Shown: piece by piece, positions 35,262-44,361 of the stretch
Layout of the letters: every line of letters begins with the position of its first letter
Numbering within the stretch: the first letter of the stretch is position 1
Source of the DNA: Natranaerovirga hydrolytica
GTDB taxonomy: Bacteria; Bacillota; Clostridia; Lachnospirales; DSM-24629
DNA length: 64,000 nucleotides
NCBI RefSeq assembly: GCF_004339095.1
Contig: NZ_SMGQ01000012.1
Coordinates: 62,001-126,000, forward strand
Reading direction: 5' to 3'
Notes under the pieces: generated by a model
What the model saw: the letters and a program-made list of their open reading frames with translations, nothing else
Told to the model about the DNA's origin: nothing
The model's database searches: none
Translations under genes and position numbers: made by a program

Positions 35262-36116
35262 ATGAATTGGAGCAGAGTAAAAACAATTCTTATTATTACT
35301 CTACTAATATTAAATATTAGCTTGTATTATTTATATAGCAGTCAAGAAGACGGCTATGCTTTGTCAAGCACACATATTAATGAGATGAATACAATATTAG
35401 AAAGCAATAATATTATTGTATACGATCACTTACCTAGATTTCATCCGATGCCTCGTTTGAAAATTAATACCTATGATATTAATGAAGATAATTTAATAGA
35501 GGCTTTTTTTGAGCAGCCAGAAAATGTTTCTTTGAGAGTAACAGGAGATGGCAGAATATATGAAAAAGAAGATAGACGCTTTATTGTTCATACAAATGGT
35601 ATTGAAAAAGGTGTTATAAAGTATTATGATAGTTCTTATAGTGAAAAAACATTAAATGAATCATCGGTGTATGATGTAGTAAAAGATATTGCAAATAAAA
35701 TAGCATTAGATGAAGTGGACTTACAATTATCAAGTTTTATAAGAATGGAAAATAATACATACCAAGTTTTGTTTAATGAGTATTATAATGGGTATCCTAT
35801 TTTTAGCAGTTATTTTAAATTAGAAGTAGATGAGGATTTTAATATTTATGGGGAGTACAAAAGAGTGTTACCTGAAAGTTTTATTGAGCCAGAGAGAAAT
35901 ATTTATCCAATCGATCAAGTGCTTTATAATTTTATGAATGCGTACGAAAATGAAACCAATGGTTTGATTAGAATCATCAACATTGAATTAGGATACGATG
36001 TCAAAGGACATAAGTACGAAGAAGAATACAATGAGTATATTGAACCACATTATATTATTAAACTGGCTAATGGGGAAGAAATTTTCATTAATGCCTATAC
36101 AAATGCGTACAAATAA
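35262..36116 (+). CDS. yycI: WalK-associated regulator YycI
   Basis: Encodes about 284 residues. The N-terminus MNWSRVKTILIITLLILNIS is the hallmark of YycI (short cytoplasmic WSR.KTI, then a membrane segment), followed by an extracytoplasmic domain. ATG 35262 fits this motif and is preceded by AAGAAGGCGAT; the frame is open further upstream to 35220 but overlaps yycH. YycI forms a membrane complex with YycH and WalK. Confidence 0.85.
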   Translation: MNWSRVKTILIITLLILNISLYYLYSSQEDGYALSSTHINEMNTILESNNIIVYDHLPRFHPMPRLKINTYDINEDNLIEAFFEQPENVSLRVTGDGRIYEKEDRRFIVHTNGIEKGVIKYYDSSYSEKTLNESSVYDVVKDIANKIALDEVDLQLSSFIRMENNTYQVLFNEYYNGYPIFSSYFKLEVDEDFNIYGEYKRVLPESFIEPERNIYPIDQVLYNFMNAYENETNGLIRIINIELGYDVKGHKYEEEYNEYIEPHYIIKLANGEEIFINAYTNAYK

Positions 36117-36128
36117 GTAATTAACTAT

Positions 36129-36156
36129 TTAACAACCCTATAATATGTGTTATAAT
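36129..36156 (+). promoter_or_regulatory. Probable promoter of murA
   Basis: TTAACA (36129-36134), 16 bp, TATAAT (36151-36156), about 70 bp before murA. Confidence 0.5.
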
Positions 36157-36228
36157 TTGTCTAATGACAACGCAAGATTAAGACTGAGAATTGAATACCA
36201 AAATTAAACAAAAATGATGAGGTGTATC

Positions 36229-37524
36229 ATGGAAAAACTGATTATTAGAGGCAGGAAGCCTTTGCAGGGAGAGATACTGGTAAATGGAGCGAAAAATGCA
36301 GCATTAGGCGTGCTTGCAGCAGCTATTTTATCAGATGAAGATTGTTGTATTGAAAACTTACCCAATGTAAATGACATAAATGTTTTATTACAAGCCATCG
36401 AAAAAACGGGGGCTCGTGTAGATAAAGTTAACAATCATAAAGTAGTCATTAATGGCAGCAGTATTAATGCTTGTTCAATAGATTATGAATCCATAAAGAA
36501 AATAAGAGCATCTTATTATCTATTAGGTGCTTTGCTTGGTAAATACAAAAAAGCAGAAGTTGCACTTCCAGGTGGGTGTAACATTGGTAATAGACCCATA
36601 GACCAACATATAAAAGGATTTGAAGCTCTTGGTGCAACGGTAAAAGTTGAGCACGGAATGATTGTTGCAAGTGCAGAGGAGTTAATTGGAACCAATATTT
36701 ACTTAGACGTGGTTAGTGTTGGTGCTACCATTAATATAATGTTAGCAGCCATCTTAGCAAAAGGAACAACCACTCTAGAAAATGCAGCAAAAGAACCCCA
36801 TATTGTAGATGTAGCCAACTTTTTAAATAGTATGGGTGCAGATATAAAAGGTGCTGGAACAGATATTATTAAGATTAATGGTGTAGAGTCATTGCATTCA
36901 ACAGAATATATGATTATTCCTGATCAGATTGAAGCAGGAACATTTATGGTAGCGGCAGCTATTACAGGCGGTGATGTTGTTGTTAAGAACATCATACCCA
37001 AACATATGGAAGCCATTTCTGCAAAGTTAATAGAAATGGGTGTGACCATAAAAGAAGGCGATGAAGAAATAAGGGTCATGGCAAAAGAACCTCTTAAAAG
37101 TACCCATGTTAAGACCTTGCCTTATCCAGGCTTTCCAACAGATATGCAACCTCAAATGACGGCGTTACTTTGTCTAGCCAATGGCACCAGTATAATGACA
37201 GAAAGTATTTTTGAAAATCGATTCAAATACATTGATGAATTATCTAGAATGGGTGCCAATGTAAAAGTAGAAGGCAATTCAGCCATTATAGATGGTATTG
37301 AGTCATTTTCAGGAGCAGAAGTCAATGCCACAGATTTAAGAGCGGGAGCAGCTCTGGTATTAGCAGGTTTGGCAGCAGATGGGATTACCTCAATTAATAA
37401 CCTTGAATATATTGATAGAGGATACGAAAGTATTGAAAATAAATTAAATGCAATTGGTGCAGATATTGCAAGATTATCCGATGAAAAAGAAATTAAGAAA
37501 TTTAAGCTAAGAACGTGTAGCTAA
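36229..37524 (+). CDS. murA: UDP-N-acetylglucosamine 1-carboxyvinyltransferase (MurA)
   Basis: Encodes about 431 residues, the usual length. It transfers enolpyruvate from PEP to UDP-GlcNAc, the first committed step of peptidoglycan synthesis, in the cytoplasm. Seen: substrate-binding Lys-Asn (VNGAKNAALG), the fosfomycin-target loop PGGCNIGNRPIDQH with Cys117, TDMQPQ, and the C-terminal RAGAALVLAGL. ATG 36229 follows GATGAGGTG; ATG 36214 is in frame but lacks a ribosome site. A terminator follows, so it is probably monocistronic. Confidence 0.95.
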   Translation: MEKLIIRGRKPLQGEILVNGAKNAALGVLAAAILSDEDCCIENLPNVNDINVLLQAIEKTGARVDKVNNHKVVINGSSINACSIDYESIKKIRASYYLLGALLGKYKKAEVALPGGCNIGNRPIDQHIKGFEALGATVKVEHGMIVASAEELIGTNIYLDVVSVGATINIMLAAILAKGTTTLENAAKEPHIVDVANFLNSMGADIKGAGTDIIKINGVESLHSTEYMIIPDQIEAGTFMVAAAITGGDVVVKNIIPKHMEAISAKLIEMGVTIKEGDEEIRVMAKEPLKSTHVKTLPYPGFPTDMQPQMTALLCLANGTSIMTESIFENRFKYIDELSRMGANVKVEGNSAIIDGIESFSGAEVNATDLRAGAALVLAGLAADGITSINNLEYIDRGYESIENKLNAIGADIARLSDEKEIKKFKLRTCS

Positions 37525-37544
37525 AATAAATTTAAATGAAGATG

Positions 37545-37582
37545 AGCAAATTAATGGGTATACCTGTTAATTTGCTTTTTTT
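37545..37582 (+). terminator. Terminator after murA
   Basis: AGCAAATTAA (37545-37554) pairs with TTAATTTGCT (37567-37576), then a T run. Confidence 0.85.
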
Positions 37583-37674
37583 ATGTCTTGATTAATGTAA
37601 AATATATATTTTTAAGATATAATAAAACAATACAGAAAGATAACTTATGATAAAGCAAAAAGTTGGAGGACTCA

Positions 37675-39162
37675 ATGGTACTGAAACAATTACTAAATGG
37701 AATAGATTATACAATTTTAAAAGGTAATAAAGAGACAGTTATCAATAAAATCGAATTTAATTCAAATAGCATTGAAGACAATGATGTGTTTGTTGCCATA
37801 CAAGGTTTTAAAGTAGATGGACACAATTGGATTGAGAATGCCATTCTTAATGGCGCATCTACAATAATAGTCGAAAAACAAATAGAGATTAAAGAAGATG
37901 TAACGGTTATTAAAGTGAATCATACTAGAATGACTTTAGCACAATTAGCTTCTAATTACTATGACAATCCAACCCATAAAATTCACTTAGTGGGTCTAAC
38001 AGGAACCAACGGTAAGACCTCTACAACCTATTTTTTAAAAGCCATTTATGATTATATCAATAAACCAATAGGAGTCATTGGAACAATAGGCAATATTGTA
38101 GGAGAGGAAAGTAGAGAAAGTAAAAATACCACACCAGAATCTTTACAGGTTAATGGTGTTATTCAAGAAATGATTAATCAGCATATCAATCACTGTGTTA
38201 TGGAAGTGTCTTCCCATGCATTGGCCCTTCATCGAGTGGAAGGCTGTGATTTTAACATAGGTTTGTTTACCAATTTATCAGAAGACCATTTAGAGTTACA
38301 TAAAAATATGGAAGAATACTTTAATGCCAAAGCCAAATTATTCGAAATGACAACTGATTATAATATTATTAACTGTGATGACGTTTATGGTCAAAAACTG
38401 ATAAAGAAAATTAAAAATAGCTCAGCAAAGCTAATAACTTATGGATTAGAAAAGGATGCAGATATTAAAGCCACCAATATTATTTGTGGTGAAGGGTATA
38501 CTCATTATACAGTCATGACACCAAAAGGAAAAACAAACATTACCATCCAATTGCCTGGAATCATCAATGTTTACAACAGCCTTGCAGCAATAGCGTGTGC
38601 CTATTGTAGCGGCATTTCATTACAATATATAAAAGCAGGCATCCAATCTTTGGAAAAAATAAAAGGTCGGTTTGAAGTCATACACAAAGAGGATGATTAT
38701 AAAGTCATTATAGATTTTGCTCATACAGAAGATGGGTTAAAAAAGGCATTAGAAACCATTAGACCCTTTGTTAAAGGTAGACTGATACTTGTATTTGGGG
38801 TGTATGCACCAGAAGGAGAAGAAGGCAATCAAAAAAGGCGTTTAATGAGTAAAGTAGCAGCAGAAAATGCAGATATAGCCATTGCAACATCAGATAACCC
38901 AAAAGAGTTAGACCCTATGTTTATTATTAATCAAATGGCTCATTACCTACAAGAATTTGGTGCACAGTATAAAAGCATACTAGACCGTAAAGAAGCCATT
39001 GAATACGCTATTAATATGTGTACAAAAGAAGATGTGGTCTTGTTAACTGGAAAAGGACATGAAAGTTACCAAATCATTGGTAACAAAGAGATCCCTTTTG
39101 ACGAAAAAGAAATTGTAAAAGAAATTATAGATAAGATTAAAAATAAGAAAAAACAGTATTAA
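37675..39162 (+). CDS. Mur ligase, MurE-type (UDP-MurNAc-tripeptide synthetase)
   Basis: Encodes about 495 residues with the three Mur-ligase domains: N-terminal UDP-binding part (about 1-100), central ATP-binding domain with [14 protein letters not shown] (P-loop), and C-terminal domain with [13 protein letters not shown] and [11 protein letters not shown]. MurE adds the third residue (diaminopimelate or lysine) to UDP-MurNAc-Ala-Glu. The position that is DNPR in diaminopimelate enzymes reads DNPKELDP, and lysine-type enzymes differ too, so the substrate is uncertain. ATG 37675 follows TTGGAGGA. It may be a second MurE outside the main division cluster. It is followed after 14 bp by rlmH. 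Confidence 0.85.
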   Translation: MVLKQLLNGIDYTILKGNKETVINKIEFNSNSIEDNDVFVAIQGFKVDGHNWIENAILNGASTIIVEKQIEIKEDVTVIKVNHTRMTLAQLASNYYDNPTHKIHLVGLTGTNGKTSTTYFLKAIYDYINKPIGVIGTIGNIVGEESRESKNTTPESLQVNGVIQEMINQHINHCVMEVSSHALALHRVEGCDFNIGLFTNLSEDHLELHKNMEEYFNAKAKLFEMTTDYNIINCDDVYGQKLIKKIKNSSAKLITYGLEKDADIKATNIICGEGYTHYTVMTPKGKTNITIQLPGIINVYNSLAAIACAYCSGISLQYIKAGIQSLEKIKGRFEVIHKEDDYKVIIDFAHTEDGLKKALETIRPFVKGRLILVFGVYAPEGEEGNQKRRLMSKVAAENADIAIATSDNPKELDPMFIINQMAHYLQEFGAQYKSILDRKEAIEYAINMCTKEDVVLLTGKGHESYQIIGNKEIPFDEKEIVKEIIDKIKNKKKQY

Positions 39163-39176
39163 AGGAGTCATTATCA

Positions 39177-39656
39177 ATGCAGATAACCGTATTAACCGTA
39201 GGAAAGCTAAAAGAAAAATATTTAAAACAAGCCATAGAAGAATACAGTAAACGATTAAGTCGATATGCCAAACTACAAATCATAGAAGTAGCTGATGAAA
39301 AAGCGCCGGACAATATGAGTTTAAGTGAAGAAGAACAAGTGAAGAAAAAAGAAGGAGAGAAATTAAATAAATATATCAAAGACAATAGCTATATTGTAGC
39401 GTTAGCAATAGAAGGCAAACAACTAACATCAGAAGCATTTGCAAAAACGATTGAAGACTTAGGTGTATCAGGAAAAAGCAATATCACATTTATCATTGGT
39501 GGCTCATTAGGATTATCAGAAGACATTCTTAAAAAAGCAGATAGGCTACTGAGTTTTTCTAAAATGACATTTCCCCATCAATTGATGAGGGTGTTTTTAC
39601 TAGAACAGTTGTACAGAGCTTACCGCATTAACAATAATGAACCTTATCATAAGTGA
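39177..39656 (+). CDS. rlmH: 23S rRNA pseudouridine1915 N3-methyltransferase RlmH
   Basis: Encodes 159 residues, the family length. It methylates the pseudouridine at position 1915 of 23S rRNA using S-adenosylmethionine. Visible motifs: N-terminal [13 protein letters not shown], the knot-type SAM site [14 protein letters not shown], and the C-terminal [20 protein letters not shown] with HK at the end. AAAGGAGTC precedes the ATG. It is often near walRK-region genes in Firmicutes, as here. Confidence 0.95.
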   Translation: MQITVLTVGKLKEKYLKQAIEEYSKRLSRYAKLQIIEVADEKAPDNMSLSEEEQVKKKEGEKLNKYIKDNSYIVALAIEGKQLTSEAFAKTIEDLGVSGKSNITFIIGGSLGLSEDILKKADRLLSFSKMTFPHQLMRVFLLEQLYRAYRINNNEPYHK

Positions 39657-39742
39657 CGGTGGTTTTTTATCTAACTATATTTTGCCTTCAATTCTTATTG
39701 AATTGTTCGTATTTTTAGTTGAGAGTGAAATGTATTTGGTGT

Positions 39743-39778
39743 AAGCACAAGTTAATAACTTGGAGAGGTGCTTTTATT
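39743..39778 (+). terminator. Possible weak terminator after rlmH
   Basis: AAGCAC (39743-39748) pairs with GTGCTT (39768-39773) around an inner AAGTT/AACTT stem, followed by TTAT. It is interrupted, so only a weak signal. Confidence 0.35.
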
Positions 39779-39846
39779 TGAAACCAACTACTTTTAGTGC
39801 TACTATATAGATGAAAAGAAGTCTAAAAAAGTGGACGGGTGACGTT

Positions 39847-40359
39847 ATGTTAGAACTAAAAAAGCAATTAGAAGATAAAATATATGATATGGAGAAGGTT
39901 GCACAAGTATTTAATGTAGAGCCTTTTGAACTTTATTTATTAGGAGGTTCAGCTTGTGTATTGGGAGGATATACAGTGCGAGCTACACGTGATTTTGACT
40001 TTATTGACTTACAGTACCCTGCTAATCTTGGAAAAGTATTTGTTCAACTAAGAGATTTTGATATGCTTGAATATGAAAGTACCATATTATCACCAAGGTA
40101 CCGTGAACGCGCTAGAAAGCTAGATATATTTAACTATATACACGTATTCATCTTATCAGTGGAAGACATTATTGTAAGTAAAATTATAAGATTAGGATCA
40201 AAGGATATTGAGGATATAGATAGTCTCATTTTACAAGCAGATAAAGACTTAATAAATCAAATCATTGATGAAGTTTTGTCAAGAGAGGATTTGTTTCAGT
40301 CAAAGAAAAAGGCTTTTATAGAACAGTTGCCAAGGTTTAAGGAGAGATATAATGTATAG
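39847..40359 (+). CDS. DUF6036-type nucleotidyltransferase, first gene of a two-gene module
   Basis: Encodes about 170 residues. The nucleotidyltransferase signature is clear: LLGGSACVLGGYTVRATRDF then DFID (G-G-S followed by D-x-D), and VEDIIVSKIIRLGSKDIEDIDSL fits the later motif of MNT/AbiEii-like proteins. ATG 39847 follows GGGTGAC; the frame is open back to 39811 without a ribosome site. It overlaps the next gene by 8 bp. It resembles one half of toxin-antitoxin or defence modules, but which partner is toxic is unknown. A second, diverged pair is at 50391-51321. Confidence 0.75.
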   Translation: MLELKKQLEDKIYDMEKVAQVFNVEPFELYLLGGSACVLGGYTVRATRDFDFIDLQYPANLGKVFVQLRDFDMLEYESTILSPRYRERARKLDIFNYIHVFILSVEDIIVSKIIRLGSKDIEDIDSLILQADKDLINQIIDEVLSREDLFQSKKKAFIEQLPRFKERYNV

Positions 40360-40693
40360 AATTGTGTGTGAAAGCTATAACAATTATATTCAAGATTTTT
40401 CTTCAGACAAAGATGATTATCGAAATAAAGTCATAGGGTTCTTGAGATTGATTATAAATATAAACACTTATGAAGAAGAAAAAATAAAATGTAGTTTAGA
40501 TTATAGAAAATTAGAGACATTTGTTTATAGACTAAATAAAGATCAAAGCAACTATTCTAAAGTCAGTTCCTTTTTATGGAGTTTAGAATCCAGAGGGATT
40601 TCTGGTGTTGATTATAATGCTATGACTGAAGAAGAGTATGAGGAAGCAATAAAAATATTGAAGATGTTTCTGAATCTAACTTATTGGGGTTAA
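40352..40693 (+). CDS. Unknown partner of the nucleotidyltransferase
   Basis: Encodes 113 residues, helical and soluble, with no motif I recognise (SSDKDDYRNKVIGFLRLIIN, MTEEEYEEAIKILKMFLN). It overlaps the preceding nucleotidyltransferase by 8 bp (ATG 40352), so the two are translationally coupled and probably work together. It is not obviously related in sequence to the second gene of the other pair (50944). Confidence 0.65.
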   Translation: MYRIVCESYNNYIQDFSSDKDDYRNKVIGFLRLIININTYEEEKIKCSLDYRKLETFVYRLNKDQSNYSKVSSFLWSLESRGISGVDYNAMTEEEYEEAIKILKMFLNLTYWG

Positions 40694-40747
40694 ATAAGAA
40701 AAGTAAGGGACACTTCTCAAAAAGACTCAAAATACATTAAGAAATTA

Positions 40748-40785
40748 TTGACACAACCAAATAAATTGTGTACAATTAAATTGTA
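40748..40785 (+). promoter_or_regulatory. Promoter with OhrR-type operator before glutathione peroxidase
   Basis: TTGACA (40748-40753), 17 bp, TACAAT (40771-40776). The perfect palindrome TACAATTAAATTGTA (40771-40785) covers the -10 and matches the operator of the organic-peroxide regulator OhrR known from Bacillus. It would give repression lifted by organic peroxides. Confidence 0.75.
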
Positions 40786-40806
40786 AACAATAAAGGAGTG
40801 ATCAAT

Positions 40807-41352
40807 ATGAGTATATATAAATTTAAAGCGAAAGATATTAACGGTCAAGAAGTGTCTCTAGAAACATACAAAGGAAAAGTTATTATGATTGTTAACACAG
40901 CAAGTAAGTGTGGCTTTACACCTCAGTTTGAAGATTTACAAAAATTATATGAAACGTATAAGGATAAAGGATTTGTTATCCTAGGATTCCCTTCCAACCA
41001 ATTTAAGAATCAAGACCCTGGAAGTCGTGAAGAGATTAAATCTTTTTGTACATTAAATTATGGAGTTGAATTTCCTATGTTTGATAAGATAGATGTTAAT
41101 GGAGACGATGCCCACCCACTTTTTAATTACTTAAAAGAAGCAGCACCTTTTCAAGGGTTTGATATGTCGGACTCTAATAATAAGATCTTAGACGCATTAA
41201 TAAAAGATAACTTCCCTGAGTTTTCAGTAGGAAATAATATTAGATGGAACTTTACCAAATTTCTAATCAACAAAGATGGAGAAGCAGTGGAGAGATTCGA
41301 ATCTTCTGTATTGCCTATGGACATTGAAGAAAAGATAAAAAAATTGCTATAA
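40807..41352 (+). CDS. Glutathione peroxidase family thiol peroxidase
   Basis: Encodes about 181 residues. It has the peroxidatic site NTASKCGFTPQF with Cys35, then GFPSNQF and RWNFTKFLI, the family catalytic Gln and Trp/Asn positions. Bacterial members of this type usually reduce peroxides with thioredoxin rather than glutathione. ATG 40807 follows AAAGGAGTG. It has its own promoter with an OhrR-type operator, so it is probably induced by organic peroxides, and it ends in a palindromic terminator. Confidence 0.9.
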   Translation: MSIYKFKAKDINGQEVSLETYKGKVIMIVNTASKCGFTPQFEDLQKLYETYKDKGFVILGFPSNQFKNQDPGSREEIKSFCTLNYGVEFPMFDKIDVNGDDAHPLFNYLKEAAPFQGFDMSDSNNKILDALIKDNFPEFSVGNNIRWNFTKFLINKDGEAVERFESSVLPMDIEEKIKKLL

Positions 41353-41360
41353 ACTGGTAG

Positions 41361-41393
41361 AATCGGTAGGGACAGTCCCTACCGATTTTTTTT
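41361..41393 (+). terminator. Terminator formed by GGTAGGGAC palindrome, copy 1
   Basis: AATCGGTAGGGA (41361-41372), loop CAG, TCCCTACCGATT (41376-41387), then a T run. It ends the peroxidase gene and is one of six copies of a dispersed palindrome (others at about 42020-42072, 46840, 46888, 51348 and 51582). Confidence 0.85.
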
Positions 41394-41427
41394 ACCAAAT
41401 AATGAAGGTGAATCTTTTTAAAATGTT

Positions 41428-41886
41428 TTATATACGATCTCTTTTTTGAACTTCTTCTAGTAATTCATTAATAATTTTAGTATTTACATAGGTGTACTTT
41501 GCACTTATGCTAATATTATGATGCAATTGTAACATCCATCTAGTAAGCTCTGAATATAGGAAAAATATGATACTTAAACTAATTGCAATTACATTAACCA
41601 GAACAAATATTCCCAAGGACCCATATTCTCTTGCCAATCCCATAGACATAAAAAACCCAACAACTACGATAATAACACCTATAACTTTCATTATTGTTCC
41701 AATCAACCTTAAGGTGTTAAAATCATCGGTTTTTATTAACACTTGACTATATTTTACAAACTCATCAAACTTTTCTACATGTGAAGCTGATGATTGATTG
41801 CTTGACTTATTTACACTTTCACCACAGGAATGACAGAACAGAGCGCTGTCAGAATTACCACTTTTACAATTTTTACATTCCCACAC
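41428..41886 (-). CDS. Zinc-ribbon membrane protein of unknown function
   Basis: Encodes 152 residues from GTG 41886 after GGGAGG. The N-terminus is a zinc ribbon (CKNC, then about 14 residues, CHSC). Two membrane segments (about 65-85 and 90-115) follow, then a helical C-terminus. Ribbon-plus-membrane proteins of this kind are common in Firmicutes and mostly uncharacterised. It is convergent with the peroxidase gene. Confidence 0.75.
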   Translation of the reverse strand: MWECKNCKSGNSDSALFCHSCGESVNKSSNQSSASHVEKFDEFVKYSQVLIKTDDFNTLRLIGTIMKVIGVIIVVVGFFMSMGLAREYGSLGIFVLVNVIAISLSIIFFLYSELTRWMLQLHHNISISAKYTYVNTKIINELLEEVQKRDRI

Positions 41887-42019
41887 CTTAATGCCTCCCG
41901 ACTAATTGGTTTAATAGTTTACAAGTTACAAAAGCTATTGTTGTATTCAAAATTATGTTTATTTTATTGTAGCATTTCCAATGACACCTTTCAATTTCAT
42001 CTTTCTTTTTTAATCGATT

Positions 42020-42072
42020 CCAATCAGTAGGCAACCGGTAGGGACAGTCCCCGATAATTCCCCACTGATTGG
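42020..42072. repeat. GGTAGGGAC palindrome, degenerate copy 2, in a larger hairpin
   Basis: CCAATCAGT (42020-42028) pairs with ACTGATTGG (42064-42072), enclosing a decayed copy (GGTAGGGACAGTCCCC) of the dispersed palindrome. Confidence 0.6.
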
Positions 42073-42229
42073 GTTAACTACTTTTTTATGGGATTGAAAA
42101 TAAAATTTCTGGTAAGATATTATAATAAAGAAGCACGAAGCATTAAAAAAACATTTATTATTTTTAAATCTTTTTTTATCCCAACAACGTTAATATCATT
42201 AGAGGCTTGTGTAAAAGGAGGCGATCGAA
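42073..42229 (+). other. Leader region before the sigma-factor operon
   Basis: About 157 bp, AT-rich, without a gene. An AACAACGTT sequence near 42183 could belong to an ECF-type promoter, but no matching -10 is convincing. It ends in AAAAGGAGG, the ribosome site of the sigma factor. Confidence 0.35.
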
Positions 42230-42769
42230 ATAGAAGATTATAAATTAATAAAACGTATTAAAGAAGGGGATAAAGAGGCTTTTGATATCTTAGTTAGAAA
42301 ATACTATCAAAATATCTATAATTATTGTGTAAGACGTACTGGAAATGAAATGATCGCTGGAGATTTAACACAAGATACCTTTGTTAAGCTTATTAAGGGT
42401 ATAGAGTCCTATAAATTCACAGGTAAATTTATCAATTATTTATTTACCATAGCCGTTAATACGTGTAATGATTATTTTAGAAAAACCAATGAAACATATG
42501 GTGAATTGGAAGATTTGGAAGATCAATTTACGATATCACCTATGGAAAATGTTTTGGATCAAGAGGAAAAAATATACATTAGGAAAATAATTGACGCACT
42601 ACCAGCTTACCAAAAAGAAGCCATTATCTTGTACTATTATCACGATATGAAAGGCAAAGATATTGCTAGAATAACAGGAGAAAAACTCTCTACAATCAAG
42701 TCCAGATTAAAACAAGGGAAGGACAGGCTTAGGAAAATATTAGAAGAGGAGGAGTACTTTGAAAAATAA
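42230..42769 (+). CDS. ECF-type RNA polymerase sigma factor with apparent AUA start
   Basis: Encodes about 179 residues. Region 2 (EGDKEAFDILVRKYYQNIYN ... DLTQDTFVKLIKGI) and region 4 (IIDALPAYQKEAIILYYYHD then MKGKDIARI...STIKSRLKQGKDRLRKIL) are complete. The first usual start, ATG 42350, would delete half of region 2. The frame begins properly at ATA 42230, eight bases after a perfect AGGAGG (42216-42221), and the deduced start (M)EDYKLIKRIKEGDKEAF matches the family's MEDY-type beginning. So translation seems to start at AUA, a rare and weak codon. It overlaps the next gene by 11 bp. Confidence 0.75.
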   Translation: MEDYKLIKRIKEGDKEAFDILVRKYYQNIYNYCVRRTGNEMIAGDLTQDTFVKLIKGIESYKFTGKFINYLFTIAVNTCNDYFRKTNETYGELEDLEDQFTISPMENVLDQEEKIYIRKIIDALPAYQKEAIILYYYHDMKGKDIARITGEKLSTIKSRLKQGKDRLRKILEEEEYFEK

Positions 42770-43496
42770 AAAAGATATAAAAGGAAAATTAAATCATTAT
42801 ACGGTACCTAGAATTGAAGAAAAGGATATTCTAAAAACAATTTCAATAGGTTATAAGGCAATGGATAATAAAGCCTATAAAACATCTTTAGCTCAATTAA
42901 TTCAAGAGCAAATAAGATACATTTCATTTTATCTATGGGCTATGCAGTTAATTGCCATAACTGTGACTGTCATATTTGCTTTTAATATAACAAGACCCTA
43001 TAGTGAAGTACAACAACTCGTATTTAGCTTATCACCTCTAATAGGCTTTTTAGGTGTGCCGGAACTTATTAAACACAATCTTTATGGTATGGGTGAACTG
43101 GAATATACTTGTAAAAATAGTGGGGTCAAGTTATTGGTCATAAGGCTTTTTATTATAGGAAGCCTTAATTTAGTATCTCTAACCATAATCAGTAGTTTCA
43201 TTTATTTTCAACATAGTATACCTCTGACACAAACTCTTATCTATGGGTTGGTGCCATTTAATATGATTAATGCTTTGAATTTATTTGTGTATGAATTCTT
43301 TAGAGTCCGATCGTCAAATGTTATTTTAAGTATTTCTTTTGTCAGTATAATTGTATTGAATAAAATAGCAGAGTTACCCTTTTTTTTCACCATTAGTCAA
43401 ACAATGTGGATGATTATGTTTTTAGGAACCACTATGTTTTTAGGCTTTGAAGTGTATTACTTATTGAAGGCATTAAAGAAGGAGGCGTATGTATAA
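42759..43496 (+). CDS. Six-helix membrane protein, possible anti-sigma or transporter partner
   Basis: Encodes 245 residues from TTG 42759 after GAGGAGGAG. A cytoplasmic N-terminal 50 residues precede about six membrane segments (55-240). It sits between the ECF sigma factor and the ABC transporter, overlapping the former by 11 bp and the latter by 1 bp. Position suggests a membrane anti-sigma factor or signal sensor, but no zinc-finger anti-sigma motif is seen. It has no family I recognise. Confidence 0.7.
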   Translation: MKNKKDIKGKLNHYTVPRIEEKDILKTISIGYKAMDNKAYKTSLAQLIQEQIRYISFYLWAMQLIAITVTVIFAFNITRPYSEVQQLVFSLSPLIGFLGVPELIKHNLYGMGELEYTCKNSGVKLLVIRLFIIGSLNLVSLTIISSFIYFQHSIPLTQTLIYGLVPFNMINALNLFVYEFFRVRSSNVILSISFVSIIVLNKIAELPFFFTISQTMWMIMFLGTTMFLGFEVYYLLKALKKEAYV

Positions 43497-44359
43497 TGGA
43501 ATTAAAAATAGAAGGTTTAAGCAAATCATACAAAGGGAAGTTAGTGGTAGATGATTTTTCTTTTTCCATACAAGAGGGAATATATGGGTTATTAGGTGCC
43601 AATGGCGCAGGTAAAACCACACTAATGAGAATGATGTGTGATCTACTAGAACCGACCACAGGGGCTGTGATGTTAAATGGTCAAAATATAAAAAAATTAG
43701 GAGAGAGTTATAGAGATCAATTAGGTTATTTGCCACAAAATTTTGGTTATTACCCTAATTTTACGGCTTGGAATTTTATGATGTACCTTGCATCTTTAAA
43801 GGGATTACCAAAAGGAAAAGCAAAAAATAGGTGTAAAGAATTATTAGAGATGGTTGGGCTTTATGAAGACAGAAAGAAAAAATTAAAAACATATTCTGGC
43901 GGTATGAAACAAAGAATTGGTATTGCACAAGCATTGATTAACGACCCTAAAATATTAATATTAGATGAGCCAACAGTGGGGCTAGACCCTGGTGAGCGTT
44001 CAAAGTTTAGAAATATTATCAGTGATTATGCAACCCATAGAATCGTTATACTATCAACCCATATTGTTTCAGATGTTGAATATATTGCAGATCATATTAT
44101 GATTATGAAAGATGGAAAGCTGTCCCAAGAAGCAAAAGCAAATGAAATCTGCCAATCCATATCGGATTATGTTTGGCAGTGTAAAGTTTCTCATCAAGAG
44201 GTAGAAGATTACAAAAGTAAATTTATAGTAAGCAATCTAAAGAATTATGAGGATGCAGCAGAGCTTCGTATTGTTTCAGAAATGTCTCCTTGCCAAGGTG
44301 CAATCAATATATCCCCTAATCTTGAAGATTTATATTTGTATCATTTTAGGAGGCTATAA
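43496..44359 (+). CDS. ABC transporter ATP-binding protein
   Basis: Encodes 287 residues. Walker A GANGAGKTTLMRMM, Q-loop region LGYLPQNFGYY, signature YSGGMKQRIGIAQ, Walker B ILILDEPTVGLDPG and switch His in LSTHIV are all present. About 80 residues follow the core. It belongs to the exporter (ABC-2) group often seen with ECF sigma factors and peptide or antibiotic export. It starts on the last base of the preceding stop and is followed after 2 bp by the first permease. Confidence 0.9.
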   Translation: MELKIEGLSKSYKGKLVVDDFSFSIQEGIYGLLGANGAGKTTLMRMMCDLLEPTTGAVMLNGQNIKKLGESYRDQLGYLPQNFGYYPNFTAWNFMMYLASLKGLPKGKAKNRCKELLEMVGLYEDRKKKLKTYSGGMKQRIGIAQALINDPKILILDEPTVGLDPGERSKFRNIISDYATHRIVILSTHIVSDVEYIADHIMIMKDGKLSQEAKANEICQSISDYVWQCKVSHQEVEDYKSKFIVSNLKNYEDAAELRIVSEMSPCQGAINISPNLEDLYLYHFRRL

Positions 44360-44361
44360 AG

